From assembly GCF_000829195.1 (NCBI RefSeq), contig NZ_AP013294.1, positions 1,251,001 to 1,315,000 of the forward strand: 64,000 nt of DNA, in the 5' to 3' direction. The position numbers were made by a program, and so were the translations under genes. The notes under the pieces were generated by a model. The model worked only from the letters and a program-made list of their open reading frames with translations. It had not been told where the DNA came from and ran no database searches. This stretch comes from Bacillus sp. OxB-1 (GTDB lineage: Bacteria; Bacillota; Bacilli; Bacillales_A; Planococcaceae). This document shows, piece by piece, positions 42,537 to 52,219 of the stretch (within the stretch, counting starts at the first letter, position 1; every line of letters begins with the position of its first letter).

Positions 42537-43381
42537 GCCAGTTTCCTCCCTGTCACTTTTACAAAAATATCACCTAACGTCGGCTCGTTGGAGTGGATTG
42601 CTGCCACCTGATTTGTCTTCATCAGATCAAACAGTGGCTGTGCACCATCCGTGCCTGCCGGCAGTATGATTTTTTGATCATTTGTCAATTCCACGGTAAT
42701 GGTGGAGTCTGAGTACCGTTTCTTCAATTTGTCAGGAGTATCCAGTAATTGGATTTTTCCTTTGTTTAAAAAAGCAACCCGATTACAAAGCGTCTCCGCT
42801 TCCTGCATGTCATGTGTCGTGAGGAAGATGGTCGTCCCCCTGGCATTCAACGCACGCAGCCCTTCATAAATATGAAGCGTGTTGGTTGGGTCGAGGGCGG
42901 ACGTCGGTTCATCCAAAAACAATAGCTCGGGCTCGTGAAGCAAAGCGCGTGCCAATGTCACCCGTTGCGTCATCCCTTTGGATAAGGTCGATACCCGCTT
43001 TTTCTTGTCTTCATTTAAATTGACAATGTCCAGCACTTCGCTGATCCGAGCAGTAGGTACTCCGTATAAATCGCAATAGAGTGATAGATTGTCATAAATT
43101 GACAACCTTCCGTACAAGCCGCTATTATCGGTCAGTACGCCAAACCGTTTGCGGTATTCCGGTTTTTTCATATTACCCACAGGCACTCCAAACACTTTCG
43201 CTTCACCGTTTGTTGGATGTAACTGCCCGGTCAATATTTTAATCGTTGTCGTCTTGCCCGATCCACTCGGTCCAAGGAAGCCGAAAATTTCTCCTTTTTC
43301 CACTTGGAAGTCGACACTTTCGATTGCAAGCTGATTGGCAAACAGTTTTGCCAAGCCATTCACCTCAATAATATGCTCCAT
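42533..43381 (-). CDS. ABC transporter ATP-binding protein (exporter type)
   Basis: 282 aa: Walker A GPSGSGKTT, signature LSKGMTQRVTLARA, Walker B LLFLDEPTSALD, switch His in LTTHDM. About 60 extra C-terminal residues follow the ATPase core, as in drug and bacteriocin exporters. Partner of the ABC-2 permease. The LytTR fusion gene 211 bp upstream, in the same direction, is a likely regulator. Confidence 0.88.
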   Translation of the reverse strand: MEHIIEVNGLAKLFANQLAIESVDFQVEKGEIFGFLGPSGSGKTTTIKILTGQLHPTNGEAKVFGVPVGNMKKPEYRKRFGVLTDNSGLYGRLSIYDNLSLYCDLYGVPTARISEVLDIVNLNEDKKKRVSTLSKGMTQRVTLARALLHEPELLFLDEPTSALDPTNTLHIYEGLRALNARGTTIFLTTHDMQEAETLCNRVAFLNKGKIQLLDTPDKLKKRYSDSTITVELTNDQKIILPAGTDGAQPLFDLMKTNQVAAIHSNEPTLGDIFVKVTGRKLA

Positions 43382-43592
43382 TTTTCATCCTCCTGAAATG
43401 TTTGCTGTTTGTATGTCTATCCTTAGATTACAAGCTACAGATAGAGTCGGCATTATTTCTTGGATGAAAAGAGTCATTCAGAAGGTAAGTGGAGTATATC
43501 GAGGGTTCAGTGGATGCAATATGTTACGGGAATTCGTCCTTATTGTTGAAATCAATCGATTTATTTCCGGGGAAATAATCGCATTTTCCCCA
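43382..43592. other. Gap between the LytTR fusion and the exporter operon
   Basis: Holds the exporter ribosome binding site (GGAGG on the minus strand near 43389) and a TTATTTCC/GGAAATAA hairpin (43561-43578) just after the fusion gene. No sure promoter or LytTR direct repeats were picked out by eye. Confidence 0.4.
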
Positions 43593-44612
43593 TTATTTGA
43601 TCCCAAGCATCTCTTTCAGTTCGGCCATCTTGGATTTCGACAGGGGAATTGTCGATTTTTGGGCATCTTCCAACACAAGGCTATAACTATTCCGTGTCCA
43701 CGTGATCACTTCCCGGACTTTCTGCAAGTTGACAATATAGGAGCGATGACAGCGGAAAAATCCGAAAGGCAATAATCGTTCCTCCAACTCCGCCAAAGTA
43801 AAGACACTCGGGAAGGACTCACCTTTTATATGAAGGTAAGATTGACCATCATTACTTTCGATATACTCGATTTCCGGAGGGTTGAAGAGGACAATCTTTT
43901 CATTCACCTTTGTTGGAATCTTCTCAAAACGGACAGGCTGGGATAATTCAATTTCTTTTTCCGCTTCGCTCGATTCCTCTAAGTCTCCATTGGTTTCCAT
44001 CTGGACAGGGAGCAGGCCGCTGTCGTCCAATTTAAACACTTTGTCGGCAGCTGTAATTGCGCTCTCCAAATTGCCTGTCAATAGTAAAACCGCTTTGCCC
44101 GAATGTCTAAGTTGTTGCAACAAGGAAAGATAAATTCTCTTTGATTCCAAATCAAGGTTCTGATCGGGTTCCTCCAATAGATAGACGGTCGGGTTCTGCA
44201 CAAGCAGACAAGCAAATTGGACCCGTTTCGTTTCCGAGTAGGATAGTTGTCTGATTTTCACTTTCCGCTTCTCTTCCAGATGCACAGCTTGCAAGATGGC
44301 TTGAATGGATTCTGTTGAGGAGTGGAGGCGCTTTGTGAATTGAAGGGTTTCCTCTATCGTAAGCCGTTCATAAAGTCCTGTCTGAAGAAATAAAAAGCCG
44401 ATATCCTGATTTCTACCTGGATTTCCGCCATTAATGCGAATTTCCCCTTGGGATAATTTCATGTTGCCCAGAAGCAGGGCGATCAGTTGCTCGCGCACAT
44501 TGACGCTGGAATGTAACGCGATTACTTGGCCTTCCTCAACCGATAAATTGAAAGCCGGGAAAACTAGCATGTCATGAATCCGCTTTTCTGCTTCCTTGAA
44601 TTGTAGAACCAT
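43593..44612 (-). CDS. ABC-ATPase-like / LytTR DNA-binding fusion regulator
   Basis: 339 aa in two parts. Residues 1 to about 205 follow an ABC ATPase core (LSYSETKRVQFACLL as the signature region, VYLLEEPDQNLDLES as Walker B). The P-loop position reads ALHSSVNVREQL with no GxxGxGK[ST], so ATP hydrolysis is doubtful. Residues about 235-339 are a LytTR DNA-binding domain (IEYIESNDGQSYLHI, FFRCHRSYIVNLQKVREV). It probably senses through its degenerate ATPase part and regulates the adjacent exporter genes; this is inference. Confidence 0.8.
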   Translation of the reverse strand: MVLQFKEAEKRIHDMLVFPAFNLSVEEGQVIALHSSVNVREQLIALLLGNMKLSQGEIRINGGNPGRNQDIGFLFLQTGLYERLTIEETLQFTKRLHSSTESIQAILQAVHLEEKRKVKIRQLSYSETKRVQFACLLVQNPTVYLLEEPDQNLDLESKRIYLSLLQQLRHSGKAVLLLTGNLESAITAADKVFKLDDSGLLPVQMETNGDLEESSEAEKEIELSQPVRFEKIPTKVNEKIVLFNPPEIEYIESNDGQSYLHIKGESFPSVFTLAELEERLLPFGFFRCHRSYIVNLQKVREVITWTRNSYSLVLEDAQKSTIPLSKSKMAELKEMLGIK

Positions 44613-44701
44613 AACCGATCCTCATTTCCTCATATCTATGTAGTTGTATTATAGCAGGTAACGAGGAGCGCCAACGAGAAGTTTTATGGGTCTTAAATAG
44701 A

Positions 44702-44739
44702 AGACACCCCTTCCGCACGTTACGAAAGGGGATGTCTTA
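44702..44739 (-). terminator. Terminator after the OpuC-like operon
   Basis: AAGACA-CCCCTT and AAGGGG-TGTCTT pair around a loop containing CACGTTA. It lies just beyond the binding-protein stop codon (minus strand); the tail CTATTT is only moderately T-rich. Confidence 0.6.
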
Positions 44740-44749
44740 TTTGAAGCAT

Positions 44750-45646
44750 TTAGCTTGCTTTTCCAATCAGACCGGATTCCTCGAGAAATTCTTGGGCGAC
44801 GCGTTCGACCATCATGCCTTCGTTATCGACTTTAGCATTCATTTTCTGCATCGCTTCTTCGTCGATCATCCCTTCGAGCTGTCTGAGGACATCTTCAATT
44901 TCAGGGTAATCCTTCAACGTTTCCTTCCGTACGAGGGGAAGTGCATGATAAGGCGGGAAGTATGACTTATCATCTTCCAGGACGCGCAAATCATAATCTT
45001 GTAACTGTCCATCCGTCGTGTACGAGTTGATGACATCGACTTCCTTAGCGCCGATGGAGCGGTACATGATGCCGTGGTCCATTCCTTTGACATCCTTGAA
45101 TTTCAGCCCGTACTCTTCCTGAAAACCGGGCAAGCCATCCGGCCGGTCGATGAATTCAAAGACCGCCCCCAATGTGAAATCCTCCGAATAGGCGGCGAAG
45201 TCACTGAATGTATGGACATCGAGCTCTTCGGCTTTGGCTTCATCGAGCGCGAGGGTGTACGTATTGTTGAAGCCGAATGTGTTGAAGGCGATGATGCCGT
45301 CCCCGTCCACGAGGCGCTTCGTCGTTTCAAGCGTCTCCTCCGCAGTACCGGGATCCGCGTGGTAATAGTTGACGACGATTGTCCCCGTATAATCCGGGAT
45401 GACGTCGATATGCCCATTGATCATTGCATTCCAGACGACGTTCGAGCCGCCCAGATTCTCCTTGTAGATCACTTTGATATCTGTCTTGTCTTCAATTATT
45501 TGCCCCATCACATGGGACAAGATGATGCTTTCCGTATTGTTTCGCGAACCGAGCGTCAGGGAGTCTTTTTCAATGAGGATGCAACCCGACAGGATACTTG
45601 TAATGAGTACCACCAGGATGCCCATCCGTATAATCCTCTTCATCAT
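44750..45646 (-). CDS. opuCC: Glycine betaine/carnitine/choline-type ABC importer, binding lipoprotein
   Basis: 298 aa lipoprotein (lipobox ILSGCILIE, cysteine near residue 22). The OpuAC/QAT fold is shown by LGSRNNTESIILSHVMGQ, HIDVIPDYTGTIV and MYRSIGAKEVDVINSYTTDG. It overlaps the permease gene by 4 nt and ends the operon. Substrate class is a trimethylammonium osmoprotectant by family; the specific one is not readable. Confidence 0.87.
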   Translation of the reverse strand: MMKRIIRMGILVVLITSILSGCILIEKDSLTLGSRNNTESIILSHVMGQIIEDKTDIKVIYKENLGGSNVVWNAMINGHIDVIPDYTGTIVVNYYHADPGTAEETLETTKRLVDGDGIIAFNTFGFNNTYTLALDEAKAEELDVHTFSDFAAYSEDFTLGAVFEFIDRPDGLPGFQEEYGLKFKDVKGMDHGIMYRSIGAKEVDVINSYTTDGQLQDYDLRVLEDDKSYFPPYHALPLVRKETLKDYPEIEDVLRQLEGMIDEEAMQKMNAKVDNEGMMVERVAQEFLEESGLIGKAS

Positions 45647-46296
45647 CTCAACCCTTTCGGCGTCGTCCAGCGTTCCACTCCACCGAAGAACGTCTCCAGT
45701 AGGATCGCTAATAGTGCGGCTGGGATTGCACCGAGGAGGATCAAGCCGTCTATCCCGCGTGTGATGCCAAGGAAGATGAAGTCTCCCAGTCCGCCAGCCC
45801 CAATGAACGCGGCGAGTGTTGCCGTACCGACGTTGATGACAGCGGCTGTCCGGATTCCGGCCATGATGACGGGAATTGCGAGTGGCAGTTCTACTTTAAA
45901 CAGGATTTGCCGACTCGTCATACCCATGCCCTTTGCCGCTTCGGTCGTCGCTCGGTCAACGTCTTTGATTCCCGCATACGTATTGCGGATAATTGGCAAT
46001 AGTGAATAAAGGAATAGTGCGGCAATGGCGGTTTTTACGCCGATTCCGAAGATGGGAATCATGAAACCTAATAGCGCCAGGCTTGGAATCGTTTGCATAA
46101 TACCCGCCCCACCAAGGACAAAAGTCGTCAGTTTCGGAACGCGGGTGATTAGGATGCCGAGGGATACGCCAAGCACAATGGCAATCAGCATGGAGAAGAA
46201 CACGAGCTGGATATGGACGGAAGTAGCTTCAAGCACTTCTTTCCATCGCATCTGTGATTGTTCTAGGAGTTGGTCCCATATGGAAAGGTTATTCAT
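45643..46296 (-). CDS. opuCB: OpuC-type ABC importer, permease
   Basis: 217 aa permease with about five helices. The coupling motif is EAAKGMGMTSRQILFKVELPLAIPVI in part (EAAKGMGM near residue 130). I start at 46296 (ATG 8 nt after GGAGG, overlapping the ATPase stop codon as ATGA) rather than eight codons upstream. Oddity: only one permease gene is present, whereas OpuC and OpuB operons of Bacillus carry two, so it probably forms a homodimer. Confidence 0.87.
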   Translation of the reverse strand: MNNLSIWDQLLEQSQMRWKEVLEATSVHIQLVFFSMLIAIVLGVSLGILITRVPKLTTFVLGGAGIMQTIPSLALLGFMIPIFGIGVKTAIAALFLYSLLPIIRNTYAGIKDVDRATTEAAKGMGMTSRQILFKVELPLAIPVIMAGIRTAAVINVGTATLAAFIGAGGLGDFIFLGITRGIDGLILLGAIPAALLAILLETFFGGVERWTTPKGLR

Positions 46297-47423
46297 TGTG
46301 CTACCTCCGCTTCCGTCCACTGGCTCGACATGGCGGATAAGAGGGAACCGCGCGTTACAAGGCCAACCAATTTAGATGCTTCATCCACTACCGGAATCAT
46401 GCCGAATGTCGTTTCTTCCATCAGTACGATGGCATCTTTGGCCGTTGCGGTGGATGGCAGGGCGGGTTGTGCTGGTAACATGATTTCATCGATTTTCTTT
46501 ATGCTGTCCAATTTCTTGATAAGATCGTATGCAGAGACGATTCCTAGCAAGTGATGGCCCTCATCCACCACGATCAGGTTGGTGATTTTGCGTTGTCGGA
46601 TTAAAGAAAGTGCTTTTTCAGGAGAACGATGAGGAAGAGATGTGATGACCGATTCCGACATGATATCCGTGACTGGCATCAATTCCGGATTTTGGATGAT
46701 CCGGTGTTTTCCGATGAATTCCTCAACAAAACCGTGGGCCGGTTCATGAAGTAATTTCTCTGGAGTGTCCAACTGAAGTAATGTACCGTCTTTCATAATA
46801 GCGATGCGATCGCCCATTTTTAAGGCTTCATCCATGTCATGTGTGACAAACACGATGGTTTTATTTAATTTTTTGTGAAGGGAAATCAGTTCGCCTTGTA
46901 ATTGATCCCGTGTCAATGGATCCAGCGCGCTGAACGGTTCATCCATTAGTATGATGTCAGGATCTGCTGCCAGTGCCCGCGCAATACCGACCCGTTGCTG
47001 CTGCCCCCCCGATAATTCTTTCGGATAGCGGGTTGCGTAGAGATCTGGATCGAGACCGACCAATTCCAGCAGTTCGCGCACCCGAGGTTTGATCTTTTGA
47101 ATGTCCCAACCATTCAATTGGGGCACGGTCGCAATATTCTTTTCAATAGTGTAGTGGGGGAATAACCCGATCTGTTGGATGACATATCCGATACTTCGGC
47201 GCAGCTCGGCTGCATTATAAGAATTGGTATCCTTTCCGTTGATGGAAATCATACCGCTGCTGTGAGGTTCCATCCGGTTGATCATTTTCATCGTCGTGGA
47301 CTTCCCGGAACCGCTGGGCCCGATCAGGACTAGAAATTCACCTTCCGGTATGTCGAAGCTTACGGATTTTACAGCTTGGAATCCGTCTTCGAACGTTTTA
47401 CTAACATTTTCAAATTTAAGCAT
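46293..47423 (-). CDS. opuCA: OpuC-type ABC importer, ATPase with CBS domains
   Basis: 376 aa: Walker A GPSGSGKST, signature LSGGQQQRVGIARAL, Walker B IILMDEPFSALD and FVTHDMDEAL, followed by two CBS domains (about 255-365). CBS domains in OpuA/OpuC ATPases sense ionic strength or c-di-AMP. First gene of the operon; its leader contains a terminator-like hairpin at 47501-47543. Confidence 0.9.
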   Translation of the reverse strand: MLKFENVSKTFEDGFQAVKSVSFDIPEGEFLVLIGPSGSGKSTTMKMINRMEPHSSGMISINGKDTNSYNAAELRRSIGYVIQQIGLFPHYTIEKNIATVPQLNGWDIQKIKPRVRELLELVGLDPDLYATRYPKELSGGQQQRVGIARALAADPDIILMDEPFSALDPLTRDQLQGELISLHKKLNKTIVFVTHDMDEALKMGDRIAIMKDGTLLQLDTPEKLLHEPAHGFVEEFIGKHRIIQNPELMPVTDIMSESVITSLPHRSPEKALSLIRQRKITNLIVVDEGHHLLGIVSAYDLIKKLDSIKKIDEIMLPAQPALPSTATAKDAIVLMEETTFGMIPVVDEASKLVGLVTRGSLLSAMSSQWTEAEVAQ

Positions 47424-47480
47424 GTGTACCTCCTATAGTTTTTTACAAAGTTTTTTTCTTCGAATGTTAAATGAAAAAAT

Positions 47481-47543
47481 AACTGGAAGAAAATAAAAAA
47501 TAAGACATGGGGGCAACCGAAGTACCAGTTGCAAAATGTCTTA
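47481..47543 (-). promoter_or_regulatory. Candidate attenuator in the opuC leader
   Basis: On the minus strand TAAGACAT...GCAAC pairs with GTTGC...ATGTCTTA, followed by TTTTTTATTT, a proper intrinsic terminator ahead of opuCA. AACTGG inside the 5' arm can instead pair with CCAGTT just after the T-tract (47486-47481), which would disrupt the stem. A TATACT -10-like box lies at about 47552-47557 upstream. Confidence 0.55.
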
Positions 47544-47690
47544 CTCCAAGAGTATACCATAAACAATTCAGAATTTCAGGGAAGTCTGTAAAGGCTGACT
47601 ATTTTGGGGTGGTAAAAATGCACTCCCATTGTCCGAAGGTATCTATTTCCAGTACAATCGATTAGGAAAGGATGTGCGCGGGAGATGACT

Positions 47691-48368
47691 ATGAATATTT
47701 TTATTGTGGAGGATGACACGGCGATTTTTCAATCCTTAAAGGAGCGTTTGGAACAATGGGCTTTCCGAGTGTCGGGGCCGGTTAATTTCCAGGATGTCAT
47801 GGGGGCTTTCGTTGAAAATGAACCGCATCTCGTCATTTTGGATATCCAGCTTCCGGCGTATGACGGTTTCCATTGGTGTCGGGAAATACGGGCCGTATCG
47901 AAAGTGCCGATCATTTTCCTCTCTTCCCGGGATCATCCGATGGACATGGTCATGGCGATGAATATGGGGGCGGATGATTATATCCAGAAACCATTCCACA
48001 CTGATGTCATGCTTGCGAAAATTCAAGCGGTTCTTCGAAGGACGTATGCGTACGGGGAAGAGGCGACGGATTTATTGGAATGGAACGGCGCGGTCATTGA
48101 TTTGAAAAAAGGTATAATCCGGATAGAAGGCAAGGAAATTGAATTAACGAAAAATGAATTTTTCATTTTGAGCATATTGGTGGAATCCAAAGATGAAATC
48201 ATCTCGCGGGATGAACTGATTCGCAAGCTGTGGGATGATGAGCGATTTGTGAATGACAATACATTGACGGTGAACATTACGCGATTGCGCCAGAAGCTTG
48301 CGGATATCGGGTTGGGGGATGCCATCGTGACGAAAAAAGGGATGGGTTATATGGCGGTCACCTTATGA
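47691..48368 (+). CDS. bceR: Response regulator, BceR-like (OmpR family)
   Basis: 225 aa: receiver with Asp51 (LVILDIQLPAYDG), LSSRDHPMDMVMAMNMGADDYI and KPFHTDVMLAKIQ, then a winged helix (LTKNEFFILSILVE, NTLTVNITRLRQKL). GGGAG lies 6-7 nt before the ATG at 47691; the ATG at 47685 touches it. It overlaps the kinase gene by 4 nt. With the BceAB-type transporter downstream it forms an antimicrobial-peptide detoxification module. Confidence 0.88.
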   Translation: MNIFIVEDDTAIFQSLKERLEQWAFRVSGPVNFQDVMGAFVENEPHLVILDIQLPAYDGFHWCREIRAVSKVPIIFLSSRDHPMDMVMAMNMGADDYIQKPFHTDVMLAKIQAVLRRTYAYGEEATDLLEWNGAVIDLKKGIIRIEGKEIELTKNEFFILSILVESKDEIISRDELIRKLWDDERFVNDNTLTVNITRLRQKLADIGLGDAIVTKKGMGYMAVTL

Positions 48369-49402
48369 AAAGGATGGAAATGTTCGGTGGATACCTCAAT
48401 GATCGGAAAAGTTGGATTCTCTTTTTCGTTGGTTCGCTTGCATTTACTGATATTTTAATTTGGATTGACAAAGGGCTGGCGGTGAAGCTGGGTTCCATTT
48501 TATATTTGAATATCCTGCTAATCAGCGCCTTTATCGTGTTCTTTCTATGGCGGTATATAAAAGAAACAAAATTCACGAGAGAACTAGGGGCTCTGCTGGA
48601 GGGACCTCTCGCAGATTGGCAAACGGCTTTGCCGGATCCACAATTCGTTCATGAAGACAAGATCAATGAATTGCTGCAGGATGTAGCGGAGGAGACCAAT
48701 CGGAAACTAGCTGAGATTCAGGCGGCGACCATTATGGAAAGTGATTATACCGCCGCTTGGGTGCATGAAGTGAAAGCGCCGTTGACGGCGATGAAAATGG
48801 CGATTGATGCCCATCGCCAAGACCCGGCCATCCGAAAAATCGAAGCGGAGTGGCTGCGTGTGCATCTGCTCATCGATCGTCAGCTATATATAGCCCGCAT
48901 GCCGACATTGAGTGCGGATTATCTGTTGGAGAAAGTCGAAATCCGGGAGCTGCTCAATCCCGAAGTTCGGGAACTGCGGTCCTGGTGCATTGAGAAAAAT
49001 ATTGCGGTCGATTTTGACGGGGAGGACACTGTCGTAGTCACCGATAGAAAGTGGTGCCGGTTCATCATCCGGCAAGTGTTGACGAATGCGGTGAAATACA
49101 GTCCTGTCGGCGGCACGATTTTCCTGTCAGCGAAAACAGCATCAGACGGATATGTCAGATTGACCGTGCAAGATGAAGGCCCCGGCATTCCTGCTCGTGA
49201 TCTTCCACGCATTTTCGACAAAGGATTTACAGGCGGCGCGGGAAGACTTCATAATGCGGCGACTGGACTCGGTTTGTATCTGGCTCGGCAGGTGGCGGAA
49301 AAAATCAACATTTCAATGACCGCGCAATTCGAACTGAATAGAGGAACCGCTGTGCATCTGACATTCCCGAACGAAAACGACTTCGATGCTACACGAACGT
49401 GA
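48365..49402 (+). CDS. bceS: Intramembrane-sensing histidine kinase, BceS-like
   Basis: 345 aa with two close membrane helices in the first 65 residues (LFFVGSLAFTDILIWI; LYLNILLISAFIVFFLW) and almost no extracellular loop. The dimerisation domain reads AAWVHEVKAPLTAMKMAID (phospho-His near 137). ATPase lobe: FIIRQVLTNAVKYSP and ATGLGLYLARQVAEK. Kinases of this form do not sense peptide antibiotics alone but through the BceAB transporter. Confidence 0.9.
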   Translation: MKRMEMFGGYLNDRKSWILFFVGSLAFTDILIWIDKGLAVKLGSILYLNILLISAFIVFFLWRYIKETKFTRELGALLEGPLADWQTALPDPQFVHEDKINELLQDVAEETNRKLAEIQAATIMESDYTAAWVHEVKAPLTAMKMAIDAHRQDPAIRKIEAEWLRVHLLIDRQLYIARMPTLSADYLLEKVEIRELLNPEVRELRSWCIEKNIAVDFDGEDTVVVTDRKWCRFIIRQVLTNAVKYSPVGGTIFLSAKTASDGYVRLTVQDEGPGIPARDLPRIFDKGFTGGAGRLHNAATGLGLYLARQVAEKINISMTAQFELNRGTAVHLTFPNENDFDATRT

Positions 49403-49414
49403 CAACAATGTCAC
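49399..49414. promoter_or_regulatory. Candidate BceR operator
   Basis: GTGACA-ACAA-TGTCAC is a perfect 6-bp inverted repeat with a 4-bp spacer, starting at the bceS stop codon and about 90 bp before bceA. The position and inverted-repeat form fit a response-regulator site for the transporter promoter. Confidence 0.5.
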
Positions 49415-49504
49415 ATTGCATACCCTATTTGTCATTCGAATCAAACGACCGGAATAGATCGGCACGGTAATATGAAGACATAGCAAACAGGGAGGCAAAA
49501 AATT

Positions 49505-50281
49505 ATGGAGTCAACCAATACTGTGTTACATGCACAAAATGTCCGTAAGTCGTTCGGGACGCGGGGGAATGTGCAACCCGTTTTAAAAGGGATCGATCTG
49601 CGCGTGATGGAAGGCGAATTTGTTGGTATTATGGGACCTTCCGGGGCTGGGAAGACCACCTTATTGAACGTCCTTGCGACGATTGACCGCACAACGGAAG
49701 GATCGATACTTATCGGAGATTCTGATATTTCGAAGATGAAAGATCGGGAACTCTCCGCATTCCGCCGCGATAAATTAGGTTTCATTTTCCAAGACTATAA
49801 TTTGCTCGATACACTGACAGTGAAAGAAAATATCCTATTGCCGGTGTCGCTCGGCAAAATGAAAAAGCGGGTGGCGGAAGATGAATTCAAATCGATTGCT
49901 GAGATTTTAGGCATTACCGAGTTAGCGAATAAATACCCGCATGAAATATCAGGCGGCCAGAAGCAACGGACATCTGCGGCACGCGCGCTTATTAATAAGC
50001 CGTCCATGGTCTTTGCGGATGAACCGACGGGCGCACTTGATTCGAAATCGGCATCGTCGCTTTTAGGTACACTGGAAGATGTCAATAAAAAACGCGGCGT
50101 CACAATCATGATGGTAACGCATGACCCCGTTGCATCCAGCTATTGCAGCCGGGTCGTCTTTTTGAAAGACGGGATGATCTATTCCGAATTATACCGGGGC
50201 GATCAGACGAGACAGGCCTTCTTCCAGGAAATCTTGAAGGTGCAAGGCGTGCTCGGGGGTGACAGCATTGACGCTCTTTGA
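49505..50281 (+). CDS. bceA: Antimicrobial peptide ABC transporter ATPase, BceA-like
   Basis: 258 aa: Walker [10 protein letters not shown] (about residues 42-50), Q-loop [16 protein letters not shown], signature [15 protein letters not shown], Walker [13 protein letters not shown] and [15 protein letters not shown]. This is the MacB/BceA subfamily. A 103-bp gap after bceS carries the candidate operator. The permease gene begins within its 3' end. Confidence 0.91.
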   Translation: MESTNTVLHAQNVRKSFGTRGNVQPVLKGIDLRVMEGEFVGIMGPSGAGKTTLLNVLATIDRTTEGSILIGDSDISKMKDRELSAFRRDKLGFIFQDYNLLDTLTVKENILLPVSLGKMKKRVAEDEFKSIAEILGITELANKYPHEISGGQKQRTSAARALINKPSMVFADEPTGALDSKSASSLLGTLEDVNKKRGVTIMMVTHDPVASSYCSRVVFLKDGMIYSELYRGDQTRQAFFQEILKVQGVLGGDSIDAL

Positions 50282-52208
50282 TCTCGTCATCCGCAGCATG
50301 CGGAAAAATATCAAGCATTACTATTTGTACTTTTTTGCGCTGATTTTCAGCGTATCGCTATATTTCGTGTTTGCGACACTGCAGCATGATCCGGCGGTCG
50401 TTGCGCAATCCGGCGGCAAAATGGGCACAAGTTTCAAAGTGGCCGGCATTTTATTGCTAGTCATCGCTGGAATTTTCGTCGTCTATGCGAATGCTATCTT
50501 TTTAAAAAGAAGAAGCCGGGAAATCGGGCTGTACCAATTGATCGGTCTTACCAAAGGTTCTGTCGTACGTCTTTTGATCATCGAAAATACGCTCCTGAGT
50601 GCAGGGGCTTTGGCCATCGGGATTGGTGCCGGTATTTTGGTGTCACGTCTATTTTTATTGTTGTTGATGAAGTTGGTCGGATTCGACGGTTTTATTGAAT
50701 TGACGTTTTCGGTCACCGCGGTCATCCAGACGGCCGTCGTCTTCCTGGCGATCACCGTTCTGACGTCCGTTCAAATGCTTTCTGCGGTATACCGAAATTC
50801 GCTGCTTGGATTATTCAATGCAGAGAAGAAGGGAGAGCATCCGAAAGAGCCGAAGACAATTCGCTCCGCCGCATTGGCCTTGATCGGGGTTGGACTCGTC
50901 ATTTTCGGTTACTGGCTGTCGGGACGCATGTTGAATGAAATGCTGTTCTTCAACATGTTGGCCGTCCTCGCGACAACAATTCTGGGGACGTACCTTATAT
51001 TCCGCATTGCGATCGGTTGGTTGTTCCATCAGATCCGGGCGCATAAACAGGGGCATCTCGGGTTGTATGACAGTCTGTCGGTTGCGTCACTCATGCATCG
51101 GATGAGAGGAAACGCAAACTCATTAACGATCATTACGGTGCTGTCCGCGATGACGCTGGCCATGCTCGCGGGTGCGTACTCCCTCTTTTATTCAACGGAA
51201 AAAGAGACGCGGTATACTATGCCGTTCGATTTCATGTTCGAGGGAGGATCCTCCTCGTGGTCTGACGCGGAAGATGTCTCAGTGGAAGATTTTGAAGCTG
51301 GCTTGAAAGCACAAGGGATCGAGTATACGACTGCGAAAATTGAGTTGCTAAGTGTCGCAGGCCGTTTTGAAAAAGGGGTATTCCCTGATTTTTGGGGTCC
51401 GATGGAAAAGATTTATGCCAACTTTGTCAATGCGAAGCAGCTGCAGCAAGCGGGCCTCCCAGTAGAAACGCCGGAAGAAGGGATGATCTTTTTCCATAGT
51501 GCCGAGACAAGACCGATTGCAAAAGATATCCGTTTCCCGTTCGAAGTGTATGTAACAAGTGTTGAAGGTGATCGTACATTTACTGTTGAGAAGTATGGAG
51601 AAGGGAACGTGGTGAACAACAGTTTTGGATACCAATTCGTAGTAAATGAAACGGATTTTGATACGTACAAAAGAACAATGCCTACAGAGAGTGAAGTGCG
51701 CGAGGTTCAAGTTTTCAACATTGTGGATAAAGAGCAACTCGTGGAAGCATCAGCAATTCGCAACCAAAAGAGACAAGAAGGCACATGGTCCCGCGGCGTC
51801 GATTACTACACAATGTATAAAAATGCGATTGAGTCGAATGGTTTGCTCATTTTCATCGCTGGGTTTTTGGGACTCGTGTTCTTGATATCGACAGGCAGCA
51901 TCTTGTACTTCAAACAAATGACGGAGGCGGAGCAAGAGAGGAAAAGCTACGCAACGTTGCGCCAATTAGGATTTACCGTCCAGGAAATCATGCACGGAAT
52001 CATCCGCAAGCAGGCATTTGTTTTCGGGTTGCCGCTGCTGATCGGCTTGCTGCACTCGGTGTTTGCCATCAAGGCGGCATCCTTCCTGTTCATGTCGGAT
52101 ATCACCTTTCCGGCTGCCATCGCAATGGGATTGTATATGCTCATCTATATGATTTTCGCATTGCTGACGGTCGGGTATTACCGCAAGACGGTGAAGGGTG
52201 CATTGTGA
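50268..52208 (+). CDS. bceB: Antimicrobial peptide ABC transporter permease, BceB-like
   Basis: 646 aa with ten predicted helices in the FtsX/MacB arrangement and a large extracellular domain (about 310-520) between helices 7 and 8, the hallmark of BceB proteins. I choose TTG at 50268, giving [14 protein letters not shown], with GGGGGTG 6 nt upstream; the GTG at 50259 lies inside that ribosome binding site. It overlaps bceA by 14 nt. It frees lipid II-cycle intermediates from peptide antibiotics and passes flux information to BceS. Confidence 0.9.
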   Translation: MTLFDLVIRSMRKNIKHYYLYFFALIFSVSLYFVFATLQHDPAVVAQSGGKMGTSFKVAGILLLVIAGIFVVYANAIFLKRRSREIGLYQLIGLTKGSVVRLLIIENTLLSAGALAIGIGAGILVSRLFLLLLMKLVGFDGFIELTFSVTAVIQTAVVFLAITVLTSVQMLSAVYRNSLLGLFNAEKKGEHPKEPKTIRSAALALIGVGLVIFGYWLSGRMLNEMLFFNMLAVLATTILGTYLIFRIAIGWLFHQIRAHKQGHLGLYDSLSVASLMHRMRGNANSLTIITVLSAMTLAMLAGAYSLFYSTEKETRYTMPFDFMFEGGSSSWSDAEDVSVEDFEAGLKAQGIEYTTAKIELLSVAGRFEKGVFPDFWGPMEKIYANFVNAKQLQQAGLPVETPEEGMIFFHSAETRPIAKDIRFPFEVYVTSVEGDRTFTVEKYGEGNVVNNSFGYQFVVNETDFDTYKRTMPTESEVREVQVFNIVDKEQLVEASAIRNQKRQEGTWSRGVDYYTMYKNAIESNGLLIFIAGFLGLVFLISTGSILYFKQMTEAEQERKSYATLRQLGFTVQEIMHGIIRKQAFVFGLPLLIGLLHSVFAIKAASFLFMSDITFPAAIAMGLYMLIYMIFALLTVGYYRKTVKGAL

Positions 52209-52219
52209 TTAATTTGGAA

